Shown: positions 30,107 through 39,462, counted from the stretch's first letter. The stretch: DNA of 64,000 nucleotides from Shimia_B sp038525525 (GCA_038525525.1 JBCBHO010000003.1:124001-188000); one strand, 5' to 3'. The notes: a model not told the origin generated them from the sequence alone. A program made the numbers and translations.

Positions 30107-31368
30107 CCAAGATCCCGACCCTCAAGGCGCCGATCTTCTCGAACCACGGCTGCCGGCTCAACGCTTACGAGACCGCCGCCATGGGCGAGCTCGCCGCGGC
30201 GGCGGGGCTCAAGGATGCCGTCGTCATCAACACCTGCGCGGTCACGCAGGAGGCGATCCGCAAGGCAAGGCAGGACATCCGCAAGCGCCGGCGGGAGAAC
30301 CCGAAGGCGAAGATCATCGTCACGGGCTGCGGCGCGCAGGTGGATGCGGCGGGCTTTTCGGCCATGGACGAGGTCGACCACGTCATCGGCAATGACGAGA
30401 AGATGAAGGCGGACACGTGGTCCCTTCTCTCGACGGGCGACACCGAGCGCGTGCAGGTCAACGATATAATGTCCGTCACCGAGACCGCCGGGCACCTGAT
30501 TGACGGCTTCGGCACGCGGAGCCGGGCCTACGTGCAGGTGCAGAACGGCTGCGATCACCGTTGCACCTTCTGCATCATTCCCTACGGCCGGGGAAATTCC
30601 CGCTCCGTCCCTGCGGGCGTCGTGGTCGAGCAGGTCAAGCGGCTGGTGGATCGGGGCTTCAACGAAGTGGTGCTCACGGGCGTCGATATGACGAGCTGGG
30701 GCGCGGACCTGCCCGCCACGCCCAAGCTTGGCGATTTGGTGCGGCGCATCCTGAAGCTCGTGCCCGACCTGCCCCGGCTGCGCATCTCCTCCATCGATTC
30801 CATCGAGGTGGACGACGCGCTCATGGAGGCGATCGCCACCGAGCCCCGCCTCATGCCCCATCTGCACCTTTCGCTCCAGCACGGAGACGACCTGATCCTG
30901 AAGCGCATGAAGCGCCGGCACCTGAGCGAGGATGCGATCCGGTTCTGCGAGGAGGCGCGCAGTTTGCGCCCCGGCATCACCTTCGGCGCAGATATCATCG
31001 CGGGCTTTCCCACGGAGACGGAAGCGCAGTTCGAGAATTCGCTCGCCCTCGTCGATCACTGTCACCTCTCCTGGCTACACGTCTTTCCCTACTCGCCGCG
31101 GCCCGGCACGCCCGCGGCCCGGATGCCGCAAGTGGACGGACGCGCCATCAAAGACCGCGCCGCGCGGCTGCGGGCGAAGGGTGATACGGCGGCCAGCGCG
31201 CATCTGGCGGCGCAAGTGGGCACCGAGCGCGACGTGCTCCTCGAGAGCCCGCGCATGGGGCGTACAGAGCATTTCGCAGAGGTCCATTTCACCACCGACC
31301 AGCCCGTGGGCGCGATCCGTCGAGTGCGAATCGAAGGCTGCACCAACGAGGGCCTTCTGTCCGCTTGA
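30103..31368 (+). CDS. mtaB: tRNA t6A37 methylthiotransferase MtaB
   Basis: A 421-residue radical-SAM methylthiotransferase that makes ms2t6A at position 37 of ANN-decoding tRNAs. The N-terminal UPF0004 domain holds the cluster-binding cysteines ('FSNHGCRLNAYE', 'INTCAVT', 'VTGCGAQ'). The radical-SAM C-x3-C-x2-C is in 'CDHRCTFC'. 'LQHGDDLILKRMKRRH' and a C-terminal TRAM-like segment follow. The short N-terminal domain and 'GCRLN' favour MtaB over MiaB and RimO. It overlaps dapF by 4 nt. Confidence 0.93.
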   Translation: MTKIPTLKAPIFSNHGCRLNAYETAAMGELAAAAGLKDAVVINTCAVTQEAIRKARQDIRKRRRENPKAKIIVTGCGAQVDAAGFSAMDEVDHVIGNDEKMKADTWSLLSTGDTERVQVNDIMSVTETAGHLIDGFGTRSRAYVQVQNGCDHRCTFCIIPYGRGNSRSVPAGVVVEQVKRLVDRGFNEVVLTGVDMTSWGADLPATPKLGDLVRRILKLVPDLPRLRISSIDSIEVDDALMEAIATEPRLMPHLHLSLQHGDDLILKRMKRRHLSEDAIRFCEEARSLRPGITFGADIIAGFPTETEAQFENSLALVDHCHLSWLHVFPYSPRPGTPAARMPQVDGRAIKDRAARLRAKGDTAASAHLAAQVGTERDVLLESPRMGRTEHFAEVHFTTDQPVGAIRRVRIEGCTNEGLLSA

Positions 31369-31474
31369 CCCCGGAAAGCGCAGGCGCCGCCACGTTCACG
31401 CAGAGATCTTTGTTCCATTGCATGCTGGGCGTTTCGCGCGGCCATGGCTATGTAAGGGGGAAGGAGGTGACGAC

Positions 31475-31756
31475 ATGGCGATACCCTTGGCACCCATTGG
31501 CGCCGTCTTGATCCGCTACGGCGCCGTGGCGCTCGCGGGCTACGCGGCAGCGCGGGCGATCCCAAAGCTCCGGCGCGACCAGCGCGTGGAGGACACGCTC
31601 GACACCGTCGAGGAAGGGCTGGAGACGCGCCGCGACGCCGAGCAGGTGAACGCCACCGGCCGATTCTATCGCGTGGTGCGTCTCGGGGCCCGTGGCCCCG
31701 CTGTCGAGATTGATGTCGCGGCCATGGGGCGCGTGCGTGTGCGGCGGGTCTCCTAG
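31475..31756 (+). CDS. Small membrane-associated hypothetical protein
   Basis: A 93-residue protein with a near-perfect ribosome site (AAGGAGGTGA, 6 nt before the ATG). One hydrophobic segment ('IGAVLIRYGAVALAGYAAA') is followed by a charged region ('VEDTLDTVEEGLETRRDAEQ') and a short beta-like tail ending 'GRVRVRRVS'. I recognise no family. The stop codon TAG shares its last base with the GTG start of the GST gene, indicating co-translation. Confidence 0.65.
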   Translation: MAIPLAPIGAVLIRYGAVALAGYAAARAIPKLRRDQRVEDTLDTVEEGLETRRDAEQVNATGRFYRVVRLGARGPAVEIDVAAMGRVRVRRVS

Positions 31757-32367
31757 TGGCCATGGAGCTCACGCAGTCCCCTGCCTCGCCCTTCGTGCGC
31801 ATGGCGGTCGTTGCGGCCCACGAGGCGGGCGTCATTGATCAGGTCACGCTAACGCCGGTGGCCACGTCCCCGGTCAACACCGCGGCCGCTGTGGCGGCCT
31901 CCAATCCCCTCGGCAAGATCCCAGTACTCACCCGCGATGATGGCGGCGCGCTCTACGACAGCCGCGTCATCTGCCGCTACTTCGCGCGGCTGGGTGGGGT
32001 GGCGCTCTACCCGGAGGCGCGGGAATGGGAGGTGCTGACGCTGGAGGCCACGGGGCACGGCATCGCCGAGGCGGCGGTGCTCATGGTCTATGAACGGCGC
32101 GTGCGCCCGGAGAACGAACAATCGGAAACATGGATCGAGGCCCAGTGGGAAAAGGCGCGCCGCACGCTCGACGCGCTCGAAGCCCGCTGGATGTCCCACC
32201 TCCATGGGCCGCTCGACATGGGCCAGATCGCTGTTGCCTGCGCGCTGGGCTACATCGACTTCCGCCATCCGGATCGCGACTGGCGCGCGGGGCGGACGGC
32301 GCTTGCGGCGTGGTACGAGAGTTTCGCGGCGCGGCCCTCGCTGGAAGCCACCGCGCCCACGGGATGA
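31756..32367 (+). CDS. Glutathione S-transferase-like protein
   Basis: A 203-residue protein with an N-terminal thioredoxin-like GST domain ('SPASPFVRMAVVAAHEAG', then 'NPLGKIPVLTRDDGGALYDS' with the cis-Pro and the Glu/Asp-Ser glutathione-binding pair) and a helical C-terminal domain ending in 'YESFAARPSLEATAP'. GTG 31756 overlaps the preceding stop; ATG 31762 is an alternative. The electrophilic substrate is unknown. It is convergent with the outer-membrane protein gene, 7 nt away. Confidence 0.85.
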   Translation: MAMELTQSPASPFVRMAVVAAHEAGVIDQVTLTPVATSPVNTAAAVAASNPLGKIPVLTRDDGGALYDSRVICRYFARLGGVALYPEAREWEVLTLEATGHGIAEAAVLMVYERRVRPENEQSETWIEAQWEKARRTLDALEARWMSHLHGPLDMGQIAVACALGYIDFRHPDRDWRAGRTALAAWYESFAARPSLEATAPTG

Positions 32368-32374
32368 GCGCCGT

Positions 32375-33037
32375 CTAGAAGCTGTAGCTCACCCCGAAAT
32401 TCAGCGCGTTGGTTATGATGTCGGTGCGAAGCTCCCCGCCGCCCTCGAGATCGGCGGTGTTGGAGCTGAACGAGCCCTTGTACTCCACGAAGCCCGAGAA
32501 GCTCTCGGTCAGGGGGTAGGACGCGCCGGCCATCCAGACCACGGCAGGCCCGGTGAGTTGGTATTCGAAGGTCGTCGATGATCCGTCGGACACATCCACA
32601 TGGGGAATGGCAAGGCCCGCGCCCGCGCCGACATAGGGCGTGAAGGCCGCGAAGGCGCCACTGAACTGGTCGGGGAAGCGGCGCATGTAGTTGACCGTCA
32701 GGAAGTTGAGCCCGTCGGAGAATTCGAGATCCGTGAAGCCCAGATCCGCAAGGTCCTCGTCGGAGGCGTAGACCTTGGCGTGGTTGAGCTCCACGCCCCA
32801 GCCGGTGGTGTCGTTGAGCCAATTGGTGGCACGGAAGCCGTAATAGATCGGATTCTCGAAGGAACGCCCCTCCCAGGCAACGAATTCCTCGAAGGGCGCG
32901 CCCGAGATCGTCCCCTCCACGTCGGAATGGGGGGCCGTTTGATAGCCAAGATAGACGCTGAGCTCCCATTCGGCCTGGGCGACAGCGGGGCTCAGAACGG
33001 CGGCGAGGGCAAGGGCGGAAAGGGCAGAACGGCGCAT
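32375..33037 (-). CDS. Outer-membrane beta-barrel protein (LpxQ/lipid A oxidase-like)
   Basis: A 220-residue protein with signal peptide 'MRRSALSALALAAVLSPAVA' and alternating hydrophobic strands typical of an eight-stranded barrel ('ELSVYLGYQTAPHSDV', 'YYGFRATNWL', 'GFVEYKGSFSS'). It ends in Phe (..SYSF), the usual outer-membrane insertion signal. Its start 'WELSVYLGYQT.PHS' resembles proteins annotated as lipid A oxidase in rhizobia and roseobacters. That function is a weak inference; OmpW-like transport is possible. The start at 33037 follows AGGAGATCGTC on the minus strand; the upstream extension to 33142 is not protein-like. Confidence 0.7.
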   Translation of the reverse strand: MRRSALSALALAAVLSPAVAQAEWELSVYLGYQTAPHSDVEGTISGAPFEEFVAWEGRSFENPIYYGFRATNWLNDTTGWGVELNHAKVYASDEDLADLGFTDLEFSDGLNFLTVNYMRRFPDQFSGAFAAFTPYVGAGAGLAIPHVDVSDGSSTTFEYQLTGPAVVWMAGASYPLTESFSGFVEYKGSFSSNTADLEGGGELRTDIITNALNFGVSYSF

Positions 33038-33319
33038 GACGATCTCCTGACTTGGGTATTTCCATGGATAACGGGCTGGACGGCGGTTGCAACGTGCGCT
33101 TGCAAAACAGGCCCGTGCCCGGCAATAAAGCGGCTCCCGCACGGTCGAAAAGGCAGTGCTAGTACGCTTTTAATTGACGGCAAGTGCGCGGGATTGTCCG
33201 CTGGACCACCCGGCCTAAATCGTTACAAAGCGCGTGATTTGCGAGGGGGCAACCCCGCGCCGCGATTCCATTGCCACGCGCCGCTCCCGCGGCCTGCGCA
33301 GCGAACAGGAGGGATAGGG

Positions 33320-33892
33320 TTGTCAAATCCTGAGGACGACCTCGAGGGCCACGATACCGGCCGGAGAGATTTTATCTACTACGCCACAGCCGGTGCTGGC
33401 GCCGTGGGCGTGGGGGCAGCAGTATGGCCGCTCATCAACCAGATGAACCCTTCGGCAGACGTGCTTGCCCTTGCGCAGATCCGCGTGGACGTGAGCGCGC
33501 TCAGCGAGGGCTCGCAGATGACGGTGCTCTGGCAGGGCAAGCCTGTCTTCATCCGTCGGCGCACGACCGAGGAGATCGAAGAGGCACGTGCCGTGTCGAT
33601 CGACGATCTGCCAGATCCCGCCGCGCGCAACGAGAACATTGACAGCACCGCGGATGCATCCGACGCGAACCGCGCTCTCGACGACACGGGCGAATGGCTC
33701 GTGCAGATGGGCGTGTGCACCCATTTGGGTTGCGTGCCGCTCGGCAACGCCGGTGACTTCGGCGGGTGGTTCTGCCCCTGCCACGGCTCTCACTACGACA
33801 CGGCCGGTCGCATCCGGCGCGGGCCCGCCCCGCAGAACCTGCCCGTGCCGCCCGCAACCTTCGTCGACGACGTTACAATCGAGCTCGGTTAA
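33320..33892 (+). CDS. petA: Ubiquinol-cytochrome c reductase, Rieske iron-sulfur subunit
   Basis: A 190-residue Rieske protein of the cytochrome bc1 complex. It starts at TTG 33320 behind AGGAGGGA; the frame runs open upstream, but family members begin exactly here. A twin-arginine signal-anchor is seen ('GRRDFIYYATAGAG'), and the 2Fe-2S ligands lie in CTHLGC (133-138) and CPCHGSH (152-158). It carries electrons from quinol to cytochrome c1 at the periplasmic face. It is the first gene of petABC, 11 nt before petB; about 180 nt upstream is AT-richer and likely holds the promoter. Confidence 0.96.
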   Translation: MSNPEDDLEGHDTGRRDFIYYATAGAGAVGVGAAVWPLINQMNPSADVLALAQIRVDVSALSEGSQMTVLWQGKPVFIRRRTTEEIEEARAVSIDDLPDPAARNENIDSTADASDANRALDDTGEWLVQMGVCTHLGCVPLGNAGDFGGWFCPCHGSHYDTAGRIRRGPAPQNLPVPPATFVDDVTIELG

Positions 33893-33903
33893 GAGGAGAA
33901 ACC

Positions 33904-35250
33904 ATGTCCGGAATTCCCCACGACCACTACGAACCGAAGTCCAACTTCGAGAAAGGCATGGCCAAGCGCCTGCCGATCATCGGGCTTCTCTATGACACGA
34001 TCATGATCCCCACGCCCAAGAACCTGAACTGGATGTGGATCTGGGGCATCGTGCTCACCTTCACGCTGGCGCTGCAGATCATCACCGGCGTCGTGCTCGT
34101 CATGCACTACGTGCCGCACGTGGACATGGCGTTTGCTTCCGTTGAGCACATCATGCGCAACGTGAACGGCGGCCACATGATCCGCTACCTGCACATGAAC
34201 GGCGCGTCGCTCTTCTTCATCGCAGTCTACGCGCACATCTTCCGCGGCCTCTACTACGGCTCCTACAAGGCGCCGCGCGAGGTCACGTGGATCATCGGTA
34301 TGCTCATCTACCTCTTGATGATGGGCACGGCCTTCATGGGCTACGTTCTGCCCTGGGGTCAGATGTCCTTCCACGGGACCGCCGTGATCACCGGCCTCTT
34401 CGGCACCGTGCCCTTCATCGGTGAGGCGCTGCAAACATGGCTCCTCGGCGCACCGGCCGTGGGACAGGCGGCGCTCAACCGCTTCTTCTCGCTGCATTAC
34501 CTGATGCCGTTCATCATCGCGGGCCTCGTGATGGTGCACATCTGGGCCTTCCACACCACGGGCAACAACAATCCGACCGGTGTCGAAGTGCGCCGCACCT
34601 CGAAGGAAGAAGCCGAGCGCGACACGCTCCCGTTCTGGCCCTACTTCGTCATCAAGGACCTCTACGCGATGGCCATCGTGCTCCTGGTGTTCTTCGCCGT
34701 GGTCGGCTTCATGCCGAACTACCTCGGCCACCCGGACAACTACATCGAGGCCAACCCGCTGGCGACGCCCGCACACATCGTGCCTGAATGGTACTTCCTT
34801 CCGTTCTACGCGATCCTGCGCGCCTTCACGCCGGACGTGTGGCTCGTAATGGGTGTGAACTGGATCACCGGCGGCATCATCACGGCGGATTTCTTCGGCG
34901 TGCTTGCCATGTTCGGCGCGATCGTGGTTATGGCGCTCGCGCCCTGGCTCGACACCTCAACGGTGCGCTCCGGCCGCTATCGCCCGATGTTCAAGATCGC
35001 CTTCTGGGTGCTCGTCGTGGACTTCATCTTCCTGATGTGGCTCGGCGCGATGCCCGCGGAGCCGATCTACGCAAACCTTTCGCTCCTCGGGTCGACCTAC
35101 TGGTTCGCCTACTTCCTGGTGATCCTGCCGCTCCTCGGCCTCATCGAGAAGCCGACGGCACCGCCGGCCACCATCGAGGACGACTTCAACGCCAAGTTTG
35201 CCAAGGTCTCGGGCTCCTCGCCCGCCGGCGTGGCAACTCCGGCCGAGTAA
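33904..35250 (+). CDS. petB: Cytochrome b of the bc1 complex
   Basis: A 448-residue eight-span membrane subunit that binds hemes bL and bH and forms both quinone sites. Heme-ligand histidines lie in the second and fourth helices ('IRYLHMNGASLFFIAVYAHI' and 'HYLMPFIIAGLVMVHIWAFH'). The Qo-site PEWY motif reads 'VPEWYFLPFYAILRA'. The ATG at 33904 follows AAGAGGAGAAACC. Length is normal for alphaproteobacterial PetB. It is followed after 13 nt by petC. Confidence 0.98.
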   Translation: MSGIPHDHYEPKSNFEKGMAKRLPIIGLLYDTIMIPTPKNLNWMWIWGIVLTFTLALQIITGVVLVMHYVPHVDMAFASVEHIMRNVNGGHMIRYLHMNGASLFFIAVYAHIFRGLYYGSYKAPREVTWIIGMLIYLLMMGTAFMGYVLPWGQMSFHGTAVITGLFGTVPFIGEALQTWLLGAPAVGQAALNRFFSLHYLMPFIIAGLVMVHIWAFHTTGNNNPTGVEVRRTSKEEAERDTLPFWPYFVIKDLYAMAIVLLVFFAVVGFMPNYLGHPDNYIEANPLATPAHIVPEWYFLPFYAILRAFTPDVWLVMGVNWITGGIITADFFGVLAMFGAIVVMALAPWLDTSTVRSGRYRPMFKIAFWVLVVDFIFLMWLGAMPAEPIYANLSLLGSTYWFAYFLVILPLLGLIEKPTAPPATIEDDFNAKFAKVSGSSPAGVATPAE

Positions 35251-35263
35251 GGAACAGACAAGT

Positions 35264-36079
35264 ATGTTCAAGCAACTGACCCTCTCCGCAGCCTTCGCGC
35301 TCGGACTCGCCAGCGGCGTACACGCCGCCGGCGCGGCGGGCGAAGTGATCGACTACGAGTTCTCCTTCGAGGGCCCGTTCGGCACATTTGACCAGCAGCA
35401 GCTCCAGCGGGGCCTGCAGGTCTACACGGAGGTCTGCTCCAACTGTCACGGCATGAAGTTCGTGCCGATCCGGACGCTCGCCGACCCCGGCGGCCCGGAA
35501 TTGCCCATTGAGCAGGTCCGCGCCTATGCCGAGTTCTACGAGATCTGGGATCCGACGCTCTTTGATGGCGAGGGCGATTTCCGCCCCGCCACGCCGAACG
35601 ACAACTTCCCGGAAGGGCTTGTGTCGAATGCGCCGGACCTGTCGCTGATGGCCAAGGCCCGCGCGGGCTTTTCCGGCCCCTACGGCACCGGCATGGCGCA
35701 ACTCTTCAATGGGATGGGCGGCCCGGAATACATCGCCTCCCTGCTGACCGGCTATACCGGCGGCGACAAGGAAGAGGCCGGCGTGTTTCTCTACGAAAAC
35801 ACGGCCTATGGCGGCTACCTCGCCATGGGGCAGCCTCTCTGGGGTGATGACGTCTTCTATGAGGACGGCACCGAGGCGACGATCGAGCAGCAAGCGCTCG
35901 ACGTGGCAGCGTTCCTCACCTGGGCCGCAGAGCCCAAGATGATGGCGCGCAAGCAGTCCGGCCTCGCGGCGGTCATCTTCCTCGGCGTCCTCGCCACGCT
36001 CCTCTACTTCACCAACAAGCGCCTCTGGGCCCCGGTGAAGGCACGGGCGAAGAAGCAGGGCCAGACGCCCGCGGAGTGA
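35264..36079 (+). CDS. petC: Cytochrome c1
   Basis: A 271-residue periplasmic c-type cytochrome with a signal peptide (residues 1-21), the heme-binding CSNCH at 58-62, and a C-terminal membrane anchor ('SGLAAVIFLGVLATLLYF'). It passes electrons from the Rieske centre to a soluble or membrane cytochrome c. A Met ligand candidate is in 'YGTGMAQLFNGMGGPEY'. It is the last gene of petABC and is followed by a strong terminator at 36102-36137. Confidence 0.97.
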   Translation: MFKQLTLSAAFALGLASGVHAAGAAGEVIDYEFSFEGPFGTFDQQQLQRGLQVYTEVCSNCHGMKFVPIRTLADPGGPELPIEQVRAYAEFYEIWDPTLFDGEGDFRPATPNDNFPEGLVSNAPDLSLMAKARAGFSGPYGTGMAQLFNGMGGPEYIASLLTGYTGGDKEEAGVFLYENTAYGGYLAMGQPLWGDDVFYEDGTEATIEQQALDVAAFLTWAAEPKMMARKQSGLAAVIFLGVLATLLYFTNKRLWAPVKARAKKQGQTPAE

Positions 36080-36101
36080 TCCGCTGATCTGATGAAATCT
36101 G

Positions 36102-36137
36102 AAGGGCCGCGGAGATGATCCGGGGCCCTTTTCCTTT
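36102..36137 (+). terminator. Rho-independent terminator of petABC
   Basis: AAGGGCCGCGG (36102-36112) pairs with CCGGGGCCCTT (36120-36130) with one mismatch and a 7-nt loop. It is followed by TTTCCTTT (counting the last stem T). It starts 23 nt after the petC stop. Confidence 0.85.
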
Positions 36138-36144
36138 GCGGGTG

Positions 36145-36213
36145 GAGGCCCCGGATCAGGTCCGGGGCGGGAGCGTCATGACCCGCGCGCCCCGGCCCCC
36201 GAGCCGGGGCCTC
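36145..36213. repeat. REP-like palindromic intergenic element
   Basis: GAGGCCCCGG (36145-36154) is repeated inverted as CCGGGGCCTC (36204-36213). Inside are two smaller hairpins: CCCCGGATCAGGTCCGGGG, and CCCCGGCCCCCGAGCCGGGG. The paired-hairpin layout resembles alphaproteobacterial extragenic palindromes. It lies between the petC terminator and the end of thiQ. Confidence 0.6.
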
Positions 36214-36908
36214 TACCTGCGTCCGAGATACCGGGCGAGGCCGGGCGGCGGATCAGCGAGGAGAGGTCCACCGGGCTCCGACGGTGACACACGGCCCTCG
36301 TCCACTACAACGATCTCCGACATCCGCGCCGCCTCCTCAGGGTCGTGCGTGACCATAAGCAGCACAGTCTCGACTGGCACAAGCTGCGCCAGGAGATCGA
36401 ACATCTCACTCTTCAGCGCCGGCCCAAGCGCGGAAAACGCCTCATCTAGCAAGAGCACAGGCCGCGCTCTCAGAAAGACCCGCGCCAGCGCCGCCCGCGC
36501 CCGCTGCCCACCGGAGAGCGCGCCGGGCTTGCGTGTCTCTAGCCCGCCCAGGCCCACATCCTCGAGAATCGCGCCCACCTCCTCGCGCTGGGCCGGCGTT
36601 AGCTTCAGCCGCGGGTCGAGCCCAAGGGCCGTGTTCTCGAAGAGCGTCAGATGCGGAAAGAGATTGCCCTCCTGAAAGAGGATCGAGACAGGCCGGTCTC
36701 CCGGCGCCCTGCCCGCAAGATCCCGACCCTCCCAGAGCACGCGCCCCGCCGCGGGCGCCTCGAACCCCGCGATGAGGTCGAGGAGCGTGGATTTGCCGCC
36801 GCCCGACGGGCCCAGCACCGCCGCGCGCGTACCCGGCAGCAGGCTGAGATCGGCATCGAGCGCGAAGCCTTCCCGCGCGAATTGCACCTCTTCAAGCGTC
36901 AACATCAC
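36213..36908 (-). CDS. thiQ: Thiamine ABC transporter ATP-binding protein
   Basis: A 231-residue ATPase with Walker A 'GPSGGGKST', Q-loop 'SILFQEGNLFPHL', signature 'LSGGQRARAALARV' and Walker B 'PVLLLDEAFSAL'. The 'LFQEGNLFPHLT' and 'PALK.EM' features fit ThiQ. It powers thiamine or TPP uptake with ThiP and ThiB. Its start overlaps the end of thiP by 17 nt, and the whole operon sits behind a TPP riboswitch. Confidence 0.92.
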   Translation of the reverse strand: MMLTLEEVQFAREGFALDADLSLLPGTRAAVLGPSGGGKSTLLDLIAGFEAPAAGRVLWEGRDLAGRAPGDRPVSILFQEGNLFPHLTLFENTALGLDPRLKLTPAQREEVGAILEDVGLGGLETRKPGALSGGQRARAALARVFLRARPVLLLDEAFSALGPALKSEMFDLLAQLVPVETVLLMVTHDPEEAARMSEIVVVDEGRVSPSEPGGPLLADPPPGLARYLGRR

Positions 36909-38466
36909 CGCGCCCCCCCCGGTCGAGCGCGTAGAACAGCCCGAAGCTCAACGCCACCAGCACGAGCCCGGCTCCGGCGGCGAGGTCCGTGCGGTAGGCG
37001 GCCATCAGGCGGTACATGGCGAGCGGGAGCGTCTCCGTTTCGGGCGCCGAAAAGAGCGCGATCACGCCGAGATCTCCCATGCTGAGAGCCGCCGCGAGCC
37101 CCGCTGAAAAGCCGAGCGGCCGCCGCAGGCGCGGCAGGATCATGCGGCGCAGGAGCGTCCAGCCCGTCAGCCCGAGGGAGGCGGCGAGCTTGCCATAGGC
37201 CTCCTCGATCTCGGCCACGGCGGGCGCAAGGACGCGCAATGTGAAAGGCACGGTGATCGCCGCGTTGACGAGGCCCGTGACCGGCAGTGCGAGCGCCTGC
37301 GGGCTCGTCCAGCCAAAGAGCAGGATAAAAAGCCCCGTCCCCATGACGAGCGGCGAGGCCGTCAGCGCAAGACCCGAGATAATGTCCCCCCCGATGCGAG
37401 CGGCGCGTCCGCCCCGGGAAACCCAGAGTGCGAGCGATAGTGACAGGGCGAGCGCAAGCAGCGTCGAGCAGAGGGCAACGGCGAGCGAAGCGCCCGCCGC
37501 CTGCCAGACAGACATGGGGAGCACGGCCACGAAGGGCACGCCACGGAGCGCGACGATCCCCATGGGCACGAGGAGGAAGGCGCATGCGAGGCCAATCACG
37601 GCGGCGTCCTGCGCGCGCAGCCACGCGCCACGGGCATCCCACCGCGCCGCCACGCCATCGAGCCCGGCCATCGCAACCTTGGGCACGGTCACGAGCCCGG
37701 CCACGAGGGCCGCCACCGCGCAGACCGCGAATTGCACGAGGCCGAGAAGCGCCGCGTCCCCGAGGGCAAAGTCAAAGCGGAAGAGCTCGTAGATGCGGAG
37801 CTCGATCGTCGTGGCCCGTGGCCCGCCGCCCACAGCGAGCGCCACAGCAAAGGAGGTCAGGCAGATCAGGAAAATCGCGAGGAAGGTGCCGGGCACCACG
37901 GCGCGCAGCATGGGCCATTCGAGGTGCCGCGCCACGGCCGCGGGCGTGAACCCGAGACTCGCGGCGAGGCGGAACTGCTCCGCCGGGATCGCGAGCCAGC
38001 CCTGCAATAGAAAGCGCGTGGCCAACGGCATGTTGAAGAAGACATGGGCGAGGACAACCCCTTGGGGCCCGTAGATCGCGACCTCGGGCAGGCCGAGCGC
38101 CGCGCCCGCCTGGTTGAGCAACCCGGCCCGCCCGAAGACAGCGATAAGGCCGAAGACAGCGACGATGACCGGAAGGATGAACGGCGCGCCCAGCAGCGCA
38201 ACGACAAGGCTCCGCCCCGGAAAGCGCCGCCGCGCCAAGGCACGCGCGACAGGCACCGCGAGCAGCACCGAAAGCGCCGCCGAGACGAGCGCTTGCCCCA
38301 GCGTGAAGCGGATCGCGGCCCAATCCGCAGCACCGAGGCCCGACAGGCCTTCAGCGCGCCACGCCACGGCCCCGAGGGTCCCCAGCGTGAGCGTCAGCAG
38401 GAACGCCGCCGCCGCCCCGCCCGCTAGCGCCCGCACGGGGCTTACTGCGACAGCGCCTCGAGCCAT
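36892..38466 (-). CDS. thiP: Thiamine ABC transporter permease
   Basis: A 524-residue permease made of two fused inner-membrane domains, about twelve spans in all. The two 'EAA' cytoplasmic coupling loops are visible ('QFRLAASLGFTPAAVARHLE' and 'AYGKLAASLGLTGWTLLRRM'). A single ThiP forms the whole channel. It overlaps thiB by 25 nt upstream and thiQ by 17 nt downstream, so the three are translationally coupled. Confidence 0.92.
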   Translation of the reverse strand: MARGAVAVSPVRALAGGAAAAFLLTLTLGTLGAVAWRAEGLSGLGAADWAAIRFTLGQALVSAALSVLLAVPVARALARRRFPGRSLVVALLGAPFILPVIVAVFGLIAVFGRAGLLNQAGAALGLPEVAIYGPQGVVLAHVFFNMPLATRFLLQGWLAIPAEQFRLAASLGFTPAAVARHLEWPMLRAVVPGTFLAIFLICLTSFAVALAVGGGPRATTIELRIYELFRFDFALGDAALLGLVQFAVCAVAALVAGLVTVPKVAMAGLDGVAARWDARGAWLRAQDAAVIGLACAFLLVPMGIVALRGVPFVAVLPMSVWQAAGASLAVALCSTLLALALSLSLALWVSRGGRAARIGGDIISGLALTASPLVMGTGLFILLFGWTSPQALALPVTGLVNAAITVPFTLRVLAPAVAEIEEAYGKLAASLGLTGWTLLRRMILPRLRRPLGFSAGLAAALSMGDLGVIALFSAPETETLPLAMYRLMAAYRTDLAAGAGLVLVALSFGLFYALDRGGRGDVDA

Positions 38467-39419
38467 GTCTCAAGCGCCGCTTCCCGTGCGGCGGGGGCCT
38501 CGGCAGGGGGTAGGAGCAGCGCCGTCTCCGGTGTCATGAGCGTCTCGAAGCCGTCCGGCAGTCCGGCCTCCGGCGTCACCGCTGGATACATCCAGTTCGT
38601 CGTCGGGATCACCGATTGGAAGGCATCGGAGACCATGAACGCGAGGAACTCATCGGCGAGATCGGGCACATCGGAGCCCGCTAGCTTCCCAGCCACCTCG
38701 ACCTGCATGTAATGGCCCTCCGCGAAGGGCAGCGCGCGCTTGGAGGCATCGTCCTCAGCAATGAGATGATAGGCGGGCGAGGTCGTGTAGCTCAGCACGA
38801 GATCCGCCTCGCCTTCGAGGAAAAGGCCGTAGGCCTCAGACCAGCCTCGGGTGACGGTAACGATGTTGTCCTCCAGACCCTCCCAGACGGCAGGCGCATC
38901 CTCGCCGTAGACACTGTCGACCCAAAGGAGCAGCCCGAGCCCCGGCGTCGAGGACCGCGGGTCCTGGATGACGATGCGGGCATCGGACGTGGCGAGGTCG
39001 GTGAAGCTCTCCGGCGCGGGGCCGTCCACATTGCCGACGAAGGCGAAGAAGCCCCAATCAAAGGGCACGAAGAGCGGATCGTCGAACGCGATGGGCAGGT
39101 CGTACTCCGCCGTGACCCCGTGGGGCGCGAAGAGGCCGGTCTCGGCTGCGGCGGCGGTCAGGTTAGTGTCGAGCCCGAGCACGACATCGGCCTCCGAGCG
39201 CGCGCCTTCGAGCCGGATGCGGCCGAGGAGCGCCGCGCCGTCGCCCGCGCCGACGAACTGCAGATCGCAATCGCACGTGGCCTCGAATGCTTCCTCCACC
39301 GCGGGGCCCGGACCCCAATCGGTGACGAAGCTGTCATAGGTGTAGACGGTGAGCACGGGGGTGTCTGCCGCTGCTGCGGTGCCGAGTGCCAGTCCTGCGA
39401 GAAGGGGAAGGGATTTCAT
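38442..39419 (-). CDS. thiB: Thiamine-binding periplasmic protein
   Basis: A 325-residue solute-binding protein with signal peptide 'MKSLPLLAGLALGTAAAADT'. The family opening 'PVLTVYTYDSFVTDWGPGP' and the ligand-proximal 'DPRSSTPGLGLLLWV' are ThiB/TbpA hallmarks; 'SYTTSPAYHL' is also typical. The ATG at 39419 follows GGAGGATCTG; an in-frame TTG 12 nt upstream lacks this spacing. It is the first gene of thiBPQ. Confidence 0.93.
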   Translation of the reverse strand: MKSLPLLAGLALGTAAAADTPVLTVYTYDSFVTDWGPGPAVEEAFEATCDCDLQFVGAGDGAALLGRIRLEGARSEADVVLGLDTNLTAAAAETGLFAPHGVTAEYDLPIAFDDPLFVPFDWGFFAFVGNVDGPAPESFTDLATSDARIVIQDPRSSTPGLGLLLWVDSVYGEDAPAVWEGLEDNIVTVTRGWSEAYGLFLEGEADLVLSYTTSPAYHLIAEDDASKRALPFAEGHYMQVEVAGKLAGSDVPDLADEFLAFMVSDAFQSVIPTTNWMYPAVTPEAGLPDGFETLMTPETALLLPPAEAPAAREAALETWLEALSQ

Positions 39420-39462
39420 CAGATCCTCCAATATCGCCGAACGAAGAGTGAGGAGCTTATGG

